A DNA stretch of 64,000 bases from Desulfotignum sp032250905. Lineage in GTDB: Bacteria > Desulfobacterota > Desulfobacteria > Desulfobacterales > Desulfobacteraceae. Position 1 is the first letter of the stretch, and every line of letters starts with the position of its first letter. This document shows, piece after piece, positions 8,614 to 16,467 of this stretch. The DNA is taken from positions 1-64,000 of the forward strand of contig JAVVEQ010000003.1 of assembly GCA_032250905.1 (NCBI GenBank). The letters run 5' to 3'. The position numbers and the translations under genes were made by a program. Below the pieces are notes generated by a model, which saw only the letters and a list, made by a program, of their open reading frames with translations, made no database searches and was not told where the DNA came from.

Positions 8614-8646
8614 AAAAAAATCAGCCGTCTCACTGATGGACCGGCT
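8614..8646 (-). terminator. intrinsic terminator after the crotonase gene
   Basis: AGCCG (8623-8627) pairs with CGGCT (8642-8646), extended by TC/GA with one bulged G. On the minus strand the stem is followed by GA and seven T. The opposite strand also ends in a run of T, so it may work both ways. Confidence 0.6.
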
Positions 8647-8649
8647 TTT

Positions 8650-9429
8650 TTATTGTTCCTGCCACTGAGGGGGACGTTTGTCAAAAAACGCGCTTACCCC
8701 TTCTTTGGCATCCCGGGTGGTGCACAGCCGGGCAAACGCCTCGTTCATGTAAGCGAACCGGGCTTCGTAATGCATGTCTTCGGACCGGTAGAACGCGGTT
8801 TTGGCAATGCGTAGCGCGATCGGACTCTTCTTTGCCAGTTCGGCCGCCCAGGCCAGGGCCTGATCGTCCAGATCCTCTTTGGGAACCAGTTTGTTCACAA
8901 GGCCTGAAGAAAGCGCTTCCGGGGCCTTGATCAGGTTGCCGTAGAGCAGCAGTTCCAGGGCTTTTTTCCGGCCCACGCACCGGGACACCGGAATGACGGG
9001 GCCCACGCAGTTGAGTCCCACATTGATGGCGGTCAGCCCCATGCGCACGTTGTCCGCAGCCATGACCAGGTCGGCGGCAGCGGCCAGCCCCATGCCGTTG
9101 GCGACCGCCACGCCGTGCACCTGGGCTATGACGGGTTTGTTGAGCCGGGAAATCGTGAGCAGGGGCTGTTCCATGGTCTCGATCCATGCCTGGTATTCCA
9201 GAGCGGTTTTGCCGGCCAGTTCCGTGACATCAATGCCTGCGCAGAACGCCTTGCCGGCCCCTTTGACCAGGAGTACCCGTACCCCGGGGTCTGCATCCAG
9301 ATCCAGCAGGGCCTGGTTCAGTTCCTGTGCCATGCGGGTGCTGAAGGTGTTCATCTGCTCGGGCCGGTTCAACGTGATGGTTCCCACGTGATCGACCGGG
9401 GTGGTTACCAGAATGTCTTGAAATGCCAT
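8650..9429 (-). CDS. enoyl-CoA hydratase/isomerase family protein
   Basis: This 259-residue, single-domain crotonase has usual family length. VGTITLNRPEQMNTFS gives the first strand and loop. AGKAFCAGIDVTELAG gives the CoA/oxyanion loop, and VHGVAVANGMGLAAAADLVM gives the second oxyanion-hole glycine region. In the place of the paired catalytic glutamates I see GLTAINVGLNCVGPVIP, with no clear first glutamate, so isomerase or another crotonase reaction is possible instead of hydration. The start has an AAGGAG site eight bases away. It lies 57 bases after metW on the same strand and may be read through from it. Confidence 0.85.
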   Translation of the reverse strand: MAFQDILVTTPVDHVGTITLNRPEQMNTFSTRMAQELNQALLDLDADPGVRVLLVKGAGKAFCAGIDVTELAGKTALEYQAWIETMEQPLLTISRLNKPVIAQVHGVAVANGMGLAAAADLVMAADNVRMGLTAINVGLNCVGPVIPVSRCVGRKKALELLLYGNLIKAPEALSSGLVNKLVPKEDLDDQALAWAAELAKKSPIALRIAKTAFYRSEDMHYEARFAYMNEAFARLCTTRDAKEGVSAFFDKRPPQWQEQ

Positions 9430-9467
9430 GGCGGTCTCCTTGTCAAAAGGGTATGAACGTTATTTAT

Positions 9468-9482
9468 GCCGGCATGTCCGGC
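9468..9482 (-). terminator. weak hairpin between metW and the crotonase gene
   Basis: GCCGG (9468-9472) and CCGGC (9478-9482) form a short GC stem directly after metW. No T run follows on the minus strand, so it is a weak terminator or a processing hairpin. Confidence 0.3.
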
Positions 9483-9486
9483 AAAA

Positions 9487-10095
9487 TCATTGATGCCCGA
9501 TCAGAAAGATACCATAAGTGGCGAATAGATTGGGTAAAAATGTAACGATTTTTCCTTCCATCTGATGATTTTTCGTGTTGATGGCCGCTTTTTTCAGAAT
9601 CCTGAACCCTGCCTGACGGGTGAAATTTTCAAAATCCCTGAGACTTAGGACCCGGATATTAGGCGTGTCATACCATTCATAGGGCAGTTCTTTCGTGACC
9701 GGGGCGCACCCGGAGAACATCAGCTGGACCCGGGTTTTGTAATGCCCGAAATTGGGGAAACTGACCACGCAGCGGCCTGCCACCCTCAGCATGGACTGGA
9801 TCAGGAACACCGGGTCATAGACCTGTTGCAATGTCTGGGAGCAGATGGCAAAATCAAAGGCCTGGTCCGGGTAATCCATGATCTCCCTGTTGATATCCCC
9901 CTGGAGCACGGAGATCCCTTTTTCAATACATTTAACCACTTTGGATTCCTTGATTTCAATGCCCCGTTCTTTGACCTGGCGGTTCTGCCGGAGCCACAGC
10001 AGCAGATCCCCTTCCCCGCAGCCAAGCTCCAGGACATTGGCACCCGGAGTAATCCAGGAGGCGATGATCTGTAAATCATATCGGAGCGGATTCAT
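9487..10095 (-). CDS. metW: methionine biosynthesis protein MetW
   Basis: The 202-residue class I methyltransferase-like protein has SAM loop NVLELGCGEGDLLLWL and the family features FDFAICSQTLQQVYDP, VSFPNFGHYKTR and PYEWYDTPNIR, which are typical of MetW. In other bacteria MetW accompanies MetX and is needed for full homoserine acetyltransferase activity. The ATG at 10095 lies inside the end of metX (20-base overlap), and a GTG three codons earlier is possible. The overlap shows coupled translation and supports a complex of the two proteins. Confidence 0.9.
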   Translation of the reverse strand: MNPLRYDLQIIASWITPGANVLELGCGEGDLLLWLRQNRQVKERGIEIKESKVVKCIEKGISVLQGDINREIMDYPDQAFDFAICSQTLQQVYDPVFLIQSMLRVAGRCVVSFPNFGHYKTRVQLMFSGCAPVTKELPYEWYDTPNIRVLSLRDFENFTRQAGFRILKKAAINTKNHQMEGKIVTFLPNLFATYGIFLIGHQ

Positions 10096-11251
10096 GGGCC
10101 ACACGGTTTAAAAATCCTTTCATGAGATGATCCAGTTTGTCATTGGGCAGCAGAAATGCATCATGGCCCCACTGGGCTTCGATTTCACAGAAACTGACAT
10201 CCAGGTTGTTCTTTTTCATGGCCGTAACCATCTCTTTGGACTGATAGGTGGGATACAGCCAGTCCGAGGTGTATGACACCACCAGAAAACGCGCCAGGCA
10301 TTTTGAAAATGTCTTGACCAGGGAGCCTTTGCCGTGTTCACGGGCCAGGTCGAAATAGTCCGCCGCCTTGGTGATGTAGAGAAACGAGTTGGCATCAAAC
10401 CGTTCGATGAATTTTCTGCCCTGGTACTGGAGATAGGATTCCACCTGAAACTCGGCCCCGAACTCGAAACTCAAGGCGCTTTTATTCTGGAGCCGCCGGC
10501 CGAATTTCAGCCGCATGGATTCATCGGACAGATAGGTGATATGCCCGATCATCCGGGCGATGGCCAGCCCCATGTCAGGCTTGGCTTTGCCGTAATAATG
10601 ACCGCCGCACCAGTTGGGGTCCGCCATGATGGACTGCCGGGCCACCTCGTTGAACGCGATGGCCAGAGCGGAATGCCGGCAGGTGGTGGCCAGTGCCACG
10701 GCCGATGCAACGAGGTCCGGATACCGTACACACCACTCCAGCACCTGCATGCCCCCGATAGATCCCCCCACCACTGCCAGCAGCTTTTTGATACCCAGCT
10801 GATCCACCAGGGCTTTCTGTGCCCGGACCATATCTCCGATGGTGATCAGGGGGAAATCAGTGCCATAGGGGATGCCGGTTTCCGGGTTGACGGAAGCCGG
10901 TCCGGTGGAGCCCATGCACGACCCCAGAATATTGGCGCAGATCACGAAATACATGTCCGTGTCAATACCCTTGCCCGGCCCCACCATGATGTCCCACCAT
11001 CCCGGCTTGGGGTCTTCCGGGGTGTAGTAGCCGGCCACATGGGAATCCCCGGAAAGGGCATGGAGTATCAGCACGGCGTTGGAGCGGTCCTCATTCAGGG
11101 TGCCGCAGGTTTCATAGGCCAGGGTGACAGGCCCTATGGAGGCCCCGCTTTCCAGAAGAAAAGGGTCTTTTTTGCCGCCAAAGGTGAAAAACTGTTTTTC
11201 CACCTGGCCCACCGTGGTCCCGTTCTGATCATGACCGGTATATTCACTCAT
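10076..11251 (-). CDS. metX: homoserine O-acetyltransferase
   Basis: This 391-residue alpha/beta hydrolase transfers the acetyl group of acetyl-CoA to L-homoserine, the committed step to methionine. The nucleophile elbow is AVVGGSIGGMQVLEW with Ser in GGSxGG. The remaining triad members are in SYTSDWLYP (Asp) and QWGHDAFLLP (His). FVICANILGSCMGSTGP and GDSHVAGYY are further MetX signatures. Choosing between acetyl- and succinyl-transfer from sequence alone is not certain, but the metY partner fits acetyl-homoserine. ATG 11251 follows AAGG at a good distance; GTG 11257 is an alternative that would overlap the metY stop. Confidence 0.93.
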   Translation of the reverse strand: MSEYTGHDQNGTTVGQVEKQFFTFGGKKDPFLLESGASIGPVTLAYETCGTLNEDRSNAVLILHALSGDSHVAGYYTPEDPKPGWWDIMVGPGKGIDTDMYFVICANILGSCMGSTGPASVNPETGIPYGTDFPLITIGDMVRAQKALVDQLGIKKLLAVVGGSIGGMQVLEWCVRYPDLVASAVALATTCRHSALAIAFNEVARQSIMADPNWCGGHYYGKAKPDMGLAIARMIGHITYLSDESMRLKFGRRLQNKSALSFEFGAEFQVESYLQYQGRKFIERFDANSFLYITKAADYFDLAREHGKGSLVKTFSKCLARFLVVSYTSDWLYPTYQSKEMVTAMKKNNLDVSFCEIEAQWGHDAFLLPNDKLDHLMKGFLNRVAHESAPI

Positions 11252-11253
11252 GG

Positions 11254-12501
11254 TCACACCTTTTCAAGGGCCGCCGACAGATCACCGCAGATGTCATCGA
11301 TATGTTCGATCCCCACGGAGAACCGCAGCAGGCAGGGATCGGCCAGCCGGTCCCTCAATTCCTGGGGAAAGGACACATACTGGGACGAGTATGGGTGGAT
11401 GATCAACGTCTTGCAGTCGCCCAGGTTGGCCAGGTTCAGGATCATGGACAGGTGGTCCACCAGCCGGAAACAGGCGTCCTGGTCCGCCAGGCCGAAGGTC
11501 AGCATGGTGCCGAATCCCTTGTCTTCAAACTGTTTTTTTGCCATGGCATGGCAGGGGTGATCGGAGAATCCGACAAAGTTGACCCATGTCACTTTGGGGT
11601 GTTTTCTCAGAAACGCTGCCGTCTGGATGGCGTTTGTCATGTGCCGTTCCATGCGCACCCCCATGGTGGACAGTCCCAGAACCGTCAGAAACGAGTGAAA
11701 CGGGGCCGCTGTGGTGCCAAAATTGACATGGTGCTCCTTGAACAGGCGGTGGATGAACGCCAGGCTGCCTTTCTGTTTTACAAACGGGGCAAAATCGGCA
11801 AACCGGTCCGTGTCCCAGTTAAAATTTCCGGCATCCACCACCACGCCCCCCAGGGCCGCGCCATGGCCTGAAAAATATTTGGTGGTGGAATGCACCACGA
11901 TATCCGCCCCCAGCTCGATGGGCCGGCACAGCCAGGGGGAGGCCAGGGTGTTGTCCACCATCAGGGGCACCTCTTTTTCATGGGCCAGGTTCGCGATCTG
12001 TTTGAGGTCCGGGATTTCCATGCCCGGGTTGGTAATGGTTTCCATATACACAAACCGGGTTTTGTCCGAGATTTTTGCGGCAATGTCATCCAGGTCCAAC
12101 GGATCAGCCAGGCGCACGGTGATGCCGTATTTCTTGAAGATATTTGTGAACAGGGCATAGGTGGACATGAACAAAGAGGACGATGCCACAAATTCATCGC
12201 CGGCCCGCAAAAGCGTCATGCAGGCGTTGCTGATGGCCGCCATGCCCGAAGCCGTGACCACGGCGGTTTTGCCAGATTCCAGGGAGGCCAGTCGTTCCTC
12301 CAGGAACCGGTTGGTGGGGTTGGACAGGCGCATGTAAATATGGTCGGGCCGGTCTCCGGCAAATGTCTGGCCCAGATCCGCTGCCGTGTCGTGAAAGTGA
12401 GCTGCCGTCTGGAAAATGGGTGGCAGGGTGGCCCCTTCCCAGTCATGATTTTTGATCCCTTCATGAATGGCCCGGGTATCAAAATGAAGTGGTTGATTCA
12501 T
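11254..12501 (-). CDS. metY: O-acetylhomoserine sulfhydrylase (aminocarboxypropyltransferase)
   Basis: The 415-residue PLP enzyme of the Cys/Met metabolism class carries the Schiff-base lysine in IVVHSTTKYFSGHGAALGG and the cofactor-binding GMAAISNACM and VDNTLASPWLC. It would use sulfide and O-acetylhomoserine to make homocysteine, which suits a sulfide-rich cell. It is the first gene of metY-metX-metW; metX starts two bases after its stop. The ribosome site GAGGGAACC precedes the ATG. The promoter at 12531-12559 carries an operator-like repeat, so methionine-dependent control is likely. Confidence 0.92.
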   Translation of the reverse strand: MNQPLHFDTRAIHEGIKNHDWEGATLPPIFQTAAHFHDTAADLGQTFAGDRPDHIYMRLSNPTNRFLEERLASLESGKTAVVTASGMAAISNACMTLLRAGDEFVASSSLFMSTYALFTNIFKKYGITVRLADPLDLDDIAAKISDKTRFVYMETITNPGMEIPDLKQIANLAHEKEVPLMVDNTLASPWLCRPIELGADIVVHSTTKYFSGHGAALGGVVVDAGNFNWDTDRFADFAPFVKQKGSLAFIHRLFKEHHVNFGTTAAPFHSFLTVLGLSTMGVRMERHMTNAIQTAAFLRKHPKVTWVNFVGFSDHPCHAMAKKQFEDKGFGTMLTFGLADQDACFRLVDHLSMILNLANLGDCKTLIIHPYSSQYVSFPQELRDRLADPCLLRFSVGIEHIDDICGDLSAALEKV

Positions 12502-12530
12502 GGTTCCCTCATCAATGATTTAAAAAAATT

Positions 12531-12559
12531 AATATCACCTTGTGGTATTTAATTGTCAA
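12531..12559 (-). promoter_or_regulatory. metY promoter with overlapping operator-like inverted repeat
   Basis: On the minus strand there is a perfect -35 TTGACA (12554-12559), exactly 17 bases, and a -10-like GATATT (12531-12536). An imperfect inverted repeat, AATACCAC-AAG-GTGATATT (12531-12549, one G.T pair), fills the spacer and the -10. That placement is typical of repression by a dimeric regulator. No SAM riboswitch fold is visible in the short leader. Confidence 0.6.
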
Positions 12560-12628
12560 GATTTAATTGTTATCCTTTGCTTTTGCGGACGGTGAATTTA
12601 ACTTTAACCACACAAGGAGCGAAACCAT

Positions 12629-13351
12629 ATGCCGGTGGTGACATGGAAAAAGGACAACCGAACTGCTGTGTTGACAATGTGCAACGGACCCAACCGGATG
12701 AACCGGATATTTTCCGAAGAGATGAACGCCTGTCTGGATCAGATCGAGGATGATACCGATGTCCGGGCCGTGATCCTGACCTCGACCGATGAAAAGAATT
12801 TTTCCCAGGGCATTGATGTGGAGTGGATCGGCAAAAAAATCCAGGACAAGGACCATGACACGGTCAAGGCGTTCATGTATGACATGAACCGGATATTCAA
12901 GCGTCTGCTGCTGTTTCCCGTGCCGGTGATCGCGGCCGTCAACGGGCATGCCTTTGGCAACGGTGCCATTGTTTCCTGTGCCTGTGATTTCAGGTTCATG
13001 AAAAAGGACAGAGGGTTTTTCTGTTTTCCCGAAGTGGATGTGGGCATTCCGTTTCTGCCCGGCATGATTGCGTTTGTGCGCAAGGCCGTGCCGGAACCGC
13101 TGTTCAACCGCATGCTTCTGTCCGGTCAGCGCATGACCGCCCGGGAACTTGAAGCAAATGGTGTGATCGTCAAGGCCTGCGACGACCAGGATCATCTCAT
13201 GACGGAGGCCCTGGCCTTTTCCGCGGGATTTGACAAGAAGCGGGGCATTTTTAAGGAATTGAAACAGCGGATGCACAAAGACCTGATTCAGGTCCTGGAT
13301 GAGCAGGACCCGGTGTATATCGAGCCCCTCAACCTGTTTGTACCTGATTGA
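12629..13351 (+). CDS. enoyl-CoA hydratase/isomerase, peroxisomal-isomerase-like
   Basis: The 240-residue crotonase contains RAVILTSTDEKNFSQGIDVEW, shortened here to note the family GxD loop (SQGID), and the oxyanion loop NGHAFGNGAIVSCACDFRFM. The glutamate in CFPEVDVGIPFLPGM sits where delta3-delta2-enoyl-CoA isomerases of the ECI2/plant ECI type keep their single acid, so isomerisation of unsaturated acyl-CoA is the best guess. AAGGAG precedes ATG 12629. It is divergent from metY and shares a 127-base control region with it, while the acyl-CoA ligase converges from the other side. Confidence 0.8.
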   Translation: MPVVTWKKDNRTAVLTMCNGPNRMNRIFSEEMNACLDQIEDDTDVRAVILTSTDEKNFSQGIDVEWIGKKIQDKDHDTVKAFMYDMNRIFKRLLLFPVPVIAAVNGHAFGNGAIVSCACDFRFMKKDRGFFCFPEVDVGIPFLPGMIAFVRKAVPEPLFNRMLLSGQRMTARELEANGVIVKACDDQDHLMTEALAFSAGFDKKRGIFKELKQRMHKDLIQVLDEQDPVYIEPLNLFVPD

Positions 13352-13388
13352 GACGGGCAGTCAAGCGGGACAACTGAACCGGACATCG

Positions 13389-13431
13389 GATGTTCAGGCC
13401 CGGCCGGACGTGCGTGCCGGGCCTGAACATC
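13389..13431. terminator. perfect 16-bp intergenic hairpin between convergent genes
   Basis: GATGTTCAGGCCCGGC (13389-13404) and its exact complement (13416-13431) surround an 11-base loop, between the crotonase (+) and the acyl-CoA ligase (-). There is no T run on either side. It is likely a shared terminator or mRNA 3'-end stabiliser. Confidence 0.55.
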
Positions 13432-13458
13432 TATCGGTTCAACGTCAACCTGACGGGA

Positions 13459-15108
13459 TCATTTGTACTGGGACCGGATATCTTTTTTGCTGATTTTTCC
13501 AACAGATGTTTTGGGAATTTCCGCATCCAGAATGATCCGGGTGGGCACCCCGTATTTGGGAATCTGCCCATTTTCCACAAACGCCATGCAGTGGTCCTGG
13601 ATATCTTTTTCCGTGACTTTGCCCTGGAACGCGTCCTTGATCACCACCATGGCCAGGGGACGTTCTCCCCATTTTTCATCGGCAACCCCCACCACAGCCA
13701 CTTCACTCACCGCTTCGTGCCGGCTGATGACGTCTTCCAGTTCCAGGGAGGAGATCCATTCGCCGCCCGTTTTGATCACGTCCTTGAGCCGGTCCGTGAT
13801 GCGGAGATATCCTTCGCCATCAATGACACCGATGTCGCCGGTGTGAAGCCAGCCGCCGGCCCACAGTTCCTCGCTTTTTTCTTCGGATTTGATATACCCC
13901 TGGGTGAGCCAGGGGGCCCTGACCACCACCTCGCCTGCAGTTTTACCGTCATGGGGCAGTGCATTGCCTTCCATATCCACTATTTTCATCTGAACATGGG
14001 GGATCGGCAGCCCGGTCATGCACCGGATGGCCACCTGTTCATCGGCATCTCTTTCCATGAGATGGGGCTTGATCATGGCCAGGCTCAGCACAGGACAGGT
14101 CTCGGACATGCCGTAACCCGTATACAGATTGATGCCGTGTTTCAACGCCTGCTCACACAATCCCCTGGACAGGGCTGAACCGCCGATGATCACTTTCCAT
14201 CCTTTCAGGTCCACCTGATTGATGGCGGGACTGGTGACGAGCATGTTCATGATGGTGGGTACGCAATGGGAATAGGTGACGTTTTCCGTGATAATCAGCT
14301 TGAGCAGCATTTCCGGTTCATACCGGCCGGGATAGACCTGTTTGGCCCCCAACAGCGTCATCAGATACGGCATGCCCCAGGCATGGACATGGAACATGGG
14401 GGTCATGGGCATGTACACGTCATTGGAGGTGACGTTGGCCTGGTGGGCATAGGCGCACAGCACGGACAGGGTGGCATAGGTGTGCAGCACGATCTGGCGG
14501 TGGCTGAAAAACACCCCCTTTGGCAGGCCGGTGGTGCCGGTGGTGTAAAAAGTGGTGGCCATGGTGTTTTCATCAAACTCCGGAAACGTATATTCAGCCG
14601 GGGTCTGGGTCATGAGGGCTTCATATTCCCCGGCAAATTCAAGCGCCGATGCCGGGATCTCCCCGGTATCGGACAGCACCACCACTTTTTTGACGGTTTC
14701 GAACCGGTCTTTCACGGATTCCAGAAGGGGCACGAATTCCGTGTTCACCAGGATCACGTCATCTTCGGCATGGTTGATGGTGTAGATGAGCTGTTCCGGG
14801 GTCAGCCGGATGTTGATGGTGTGCAGCACCGCCCCCATCATGGGCACGGCAAAAAAGCATTCCAGGTACCGGTGGGAATCCCAGTCCATGACCGCCACCG
14901 TGTCTCCGGGGCGGACGCCTAAGCTTTCCAGCATGGCGGCAAGCTGTTTGACCCGCTGGCTGAATGTCCTGTAGGTATACCGGTGCTGGTCCCGGTAAAC
15001 GATCTCCTGGTCCGGGGAATAGATCAGCGGGGTGTCCAGCAGGTTCTTGATAAGCAGCGGATAGGCATGCGCACTGGGGGTGGGATTGATCAGTCGGGTG
15101 TTTGTCAT
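13459..15108 (-). CDS. acyl-CoA synthetase (AMP-forming fatty-acid-CoA ligase)
   Basis: This 549-residue ANL-superfamily ligase activates a carboxylic acid to its CoA ester through an acyl-adenylate. The phosphate loop is TTFYTTGTTGLPKGVFFSHR. The adenine site is LYTGYGMSETCPVL. The hinge is GYLRITDRLKDVIKTGGEWI, and the catalytic C-terminal lysine lies in IPKTSVGKISKKDIR. Family resemblance is to medium/long-chain FadD-type ligases (GGAVLHTINIRL-like region at 90-105). It supplies substrate for the neighbouring crotonases. The start is the ATG at 15108, preceded by AAGGAGGACTC. Confidence 0.9.
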   Translation of the reverse strand: MTNTRLINPTPSAHAYPLLIKNLLDTPLIYSPDQEIVYRDQHRYTYRTFSQRVKQLAAMLESLGVRPGDTVAVMDWDSHRYLECFFAVPMMGAVLHTINIRLTPEQLIYTINHAEDDVILVNTEFVPLLESVKDRFETVKKVVVLSDTGEIPASALEFAGEYEALMTQTPAEYTFPEFDENTMATTFYTTGTTGLPKGVFFSHRQIVLHTYATLSVLCAYAHQANVTSNDVYMPMTPMFHVHAWGMPYLMTLLGAKQVYPGRYEPEMLLKLIITENVTYSHCVPTIMNMLVTSPAINQVDLKGWKVIIGGSALSRGLCEQALKHGINLYTGYGMSETCPVLSLAMIKPHLMERDADEQVAIRCMTGLPIPHVQMKIVDMEGNALPHDGKTAGEVVVRAPWLTQGYIKSEEKSEELWAGGWLHTGDIGVIDGEGYLRITDRLKDVIKTGGEWISSLELEDVISRHEAVSEVAVVGVADEKWGERPLAMVVIKDAFQGKVTEKDIQDHCMAFVENGQIPKYGVPTRIILDAEIPKTSVGKISKKDIRSQYK

Positions 15109-15422
15109 GAGTCCTCCTTGATGGGTGTTTCCGTGTTGTCATGGATTCGGGGTTTATGACCGCCCTACGATATCCGGCAGAAGAAAAACAGGCGGGATAT
15201 CCAAACCGGTCATAATCTGTTGTAATACGTCACTTCAGTGCCGGGGTCAACCGATTTCCTCTGTCAACGGACAGGAAACCGGTGTTGAGGATGAGGTCAT
15301 AAAACGTTTCGACCGGGGGATTTCCCCAATACCTGACGAAAAAATAGGTTCAACTTGACAGTCCGTTCTCGGTGGGATAGATTTCCCAACACCCGAAACC
15401 TGATACCCATTACCCAGCATCC
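15109..15422. other. divergent intergenic region between acyl-CoA ligase and rlmN-like gene
   Basis: This 314-base stretch has no credible gene. It contains an imperfect hairpin (about 15249-15281, arms CCGATTTCCTCTGTC and GACAGGAAACCGG) and the candidate rlmN promoter listed separately. The rest shows nothing I can name. Confidence 0.5.
15355..15383 (+). promoter_or_regulatory. candidate promoter of the rlmN-like gene
   Basis: Perfect TTGACA (15355-15360), 17 bases, TAGATT (15378-15383, 4 of 6). It predicts a short leader of about 33 bases without a clear Shine-Dalgarno. Confidence 0.5.
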
Positions 15423-16442
15423 ATGAACCTGCTTTCATTCACCCTCGAAGAATTGGCCCGCAAACTTGAAACCGGATACGGCAAAGGCCGGTTTCATGCC
15501 CGGGCCCTGTACCGGGAGATTTTTGAAACAGGGAACCTGCGCTTCGGGTCGGCACCGGAATTTGTGGCATCTCCGGCCCTGGCAAAATCCCTGGAAAAAG
15601 CGTTTTCCGTGGAACCCGGAGAGGTGATGGACACATTTCAGGAAGGGGATCTCACCAAATTCATCACCCGGCTGTCCGACGGTCTGGAAATCGAATCGGT
15701 CATCGTTCCCATGAACCGGTACAACACCCTGTGCGTGTCCACCCAGGTTGGGTGCCGCATGGGGTGCACCTTCTGCGAAACCGGGCGCATGGGCTTGACG
15801 CGTCACTTAAGGACGCACGAAATCACGGGCCAGCTGTTCAATGCACGGCACAGACTGAAAAAGCCGGTCAAAAACATCGTGTTCATGGGCATGGGTGAGC
15901 CGTTTGACAATTTCGATGCCGTCATGGCCGCCGTCAAGGTCATGCATGTGCAGCAGGGGTTTGACATTGCCCTGCGGCACATCACTATCTCCACCGCCGG
16001 CCTGGTAACGGGAATTGAAAAACTGGCCGCCCTGAACCTGCCGGGCATCCGTCTGGCCGTCTCCATCAACGCCCCGGACAACGGGACACGGACCCGGCTG
16101 ATGCCGGTAAACCGGGCCTGGCCCCTGGAAACCCTCAAAACAGCTCTGGCAAGGTTCCCCCTCCCCCGCAAAGGCACTTTTCTGTTTGAATATATTCTCA
16201 TCAAAGGGGTGAATGACTCCCCGGTTCACGCCGATCAACTGGCAAAATTTATTCATCCCCTGCCGGTCCGCCTCAATCTGATCCCCTGCAACCCGGTGCC
16301 GGGCCTGGATTTTGAAAGCCCTTCCGATGAAGAGATGAACCGGTTTTCACAGCATCTGGTGAATCAAGGGGTGTTTGTGATCCGCCGCTGGAGCAAGGGC
16401 CGTTCCGTGTCTGCCGGGTGCGGCCAGCTGGGACGTTCCTGA
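15423..16442 (+). CDS. rlmN: RlmN/Cfr-family radical SAM rRNA methyltransferase
   Basis: The 339-residue enzyme carries the radical SAM triad CxxxCxxC in VGCRMGCTFCETGRMG. NIVFMGMGEPFDN and RHITISTAGL are family signatures, and the methyl-carrying C-terminal cysteine is in SAGCGQLG. Enzymes of this group methylate C2 of A2503 in 23S rRNA and, in RlmN, A37 of some tRNAs. The CETGRMG variant is a side branch of the family, so the exact target (A2503, or Cfr-like C8) is not certain. There is no ribosome site before the ATG. It converges with the YcaO gene and their stops are only 3 bases apart. Confidence 0.88.
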   Translation: MNLLSFTLEELARKLETGYGKGRFHARALYREIFETGNLRFGSAPEFVASPALAKSLEKAFSVEPGEVMDTFQEGDLTKFITRLSDGLEIESVIVPMNRYNTLCVSTQVGCRMGCTFCETGRMGLTRHLRTHEITGQLFNARHRLKKPVKNIVFMGMGEPFDNFDAVMAAVKVMHVQQGFDIALRHITISTAGLVTGIEKLAALNLPGIRLAVSINAPDNGTRTRLMPVNRAWPLETLKTALARFPLPRKGTFLFEYILIKGVNDSPVHADQLAKFIHPLPVRLNLIPCNPVPGLDFESPSDEEMNRFSQHLVNQGVFVIRRWSKGRSVSAGCGQLGRS

Positions 16443-16467
16443 AAGTCAGTTCTTTTCTTTCAGTTTT
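16439..16467. terminator. possible shared terminator at the rlmN/YcaO convergence
   Basis: CTGAAAG (16439-16445) pairs with CTTTCAG (16457-16463), followed by TTTT on the plus strand. The stem overlaps both stop codons and is short, so the call is weak. Confidence 0.3.

Noticed and set aside
12502..12628. SAM riboswitch upstream of metY
   Set aside because: The leader after the predicted start is only about 25-30 bases and no SAM-box pattern is present; the inverted repeat lies in the promoter itself.
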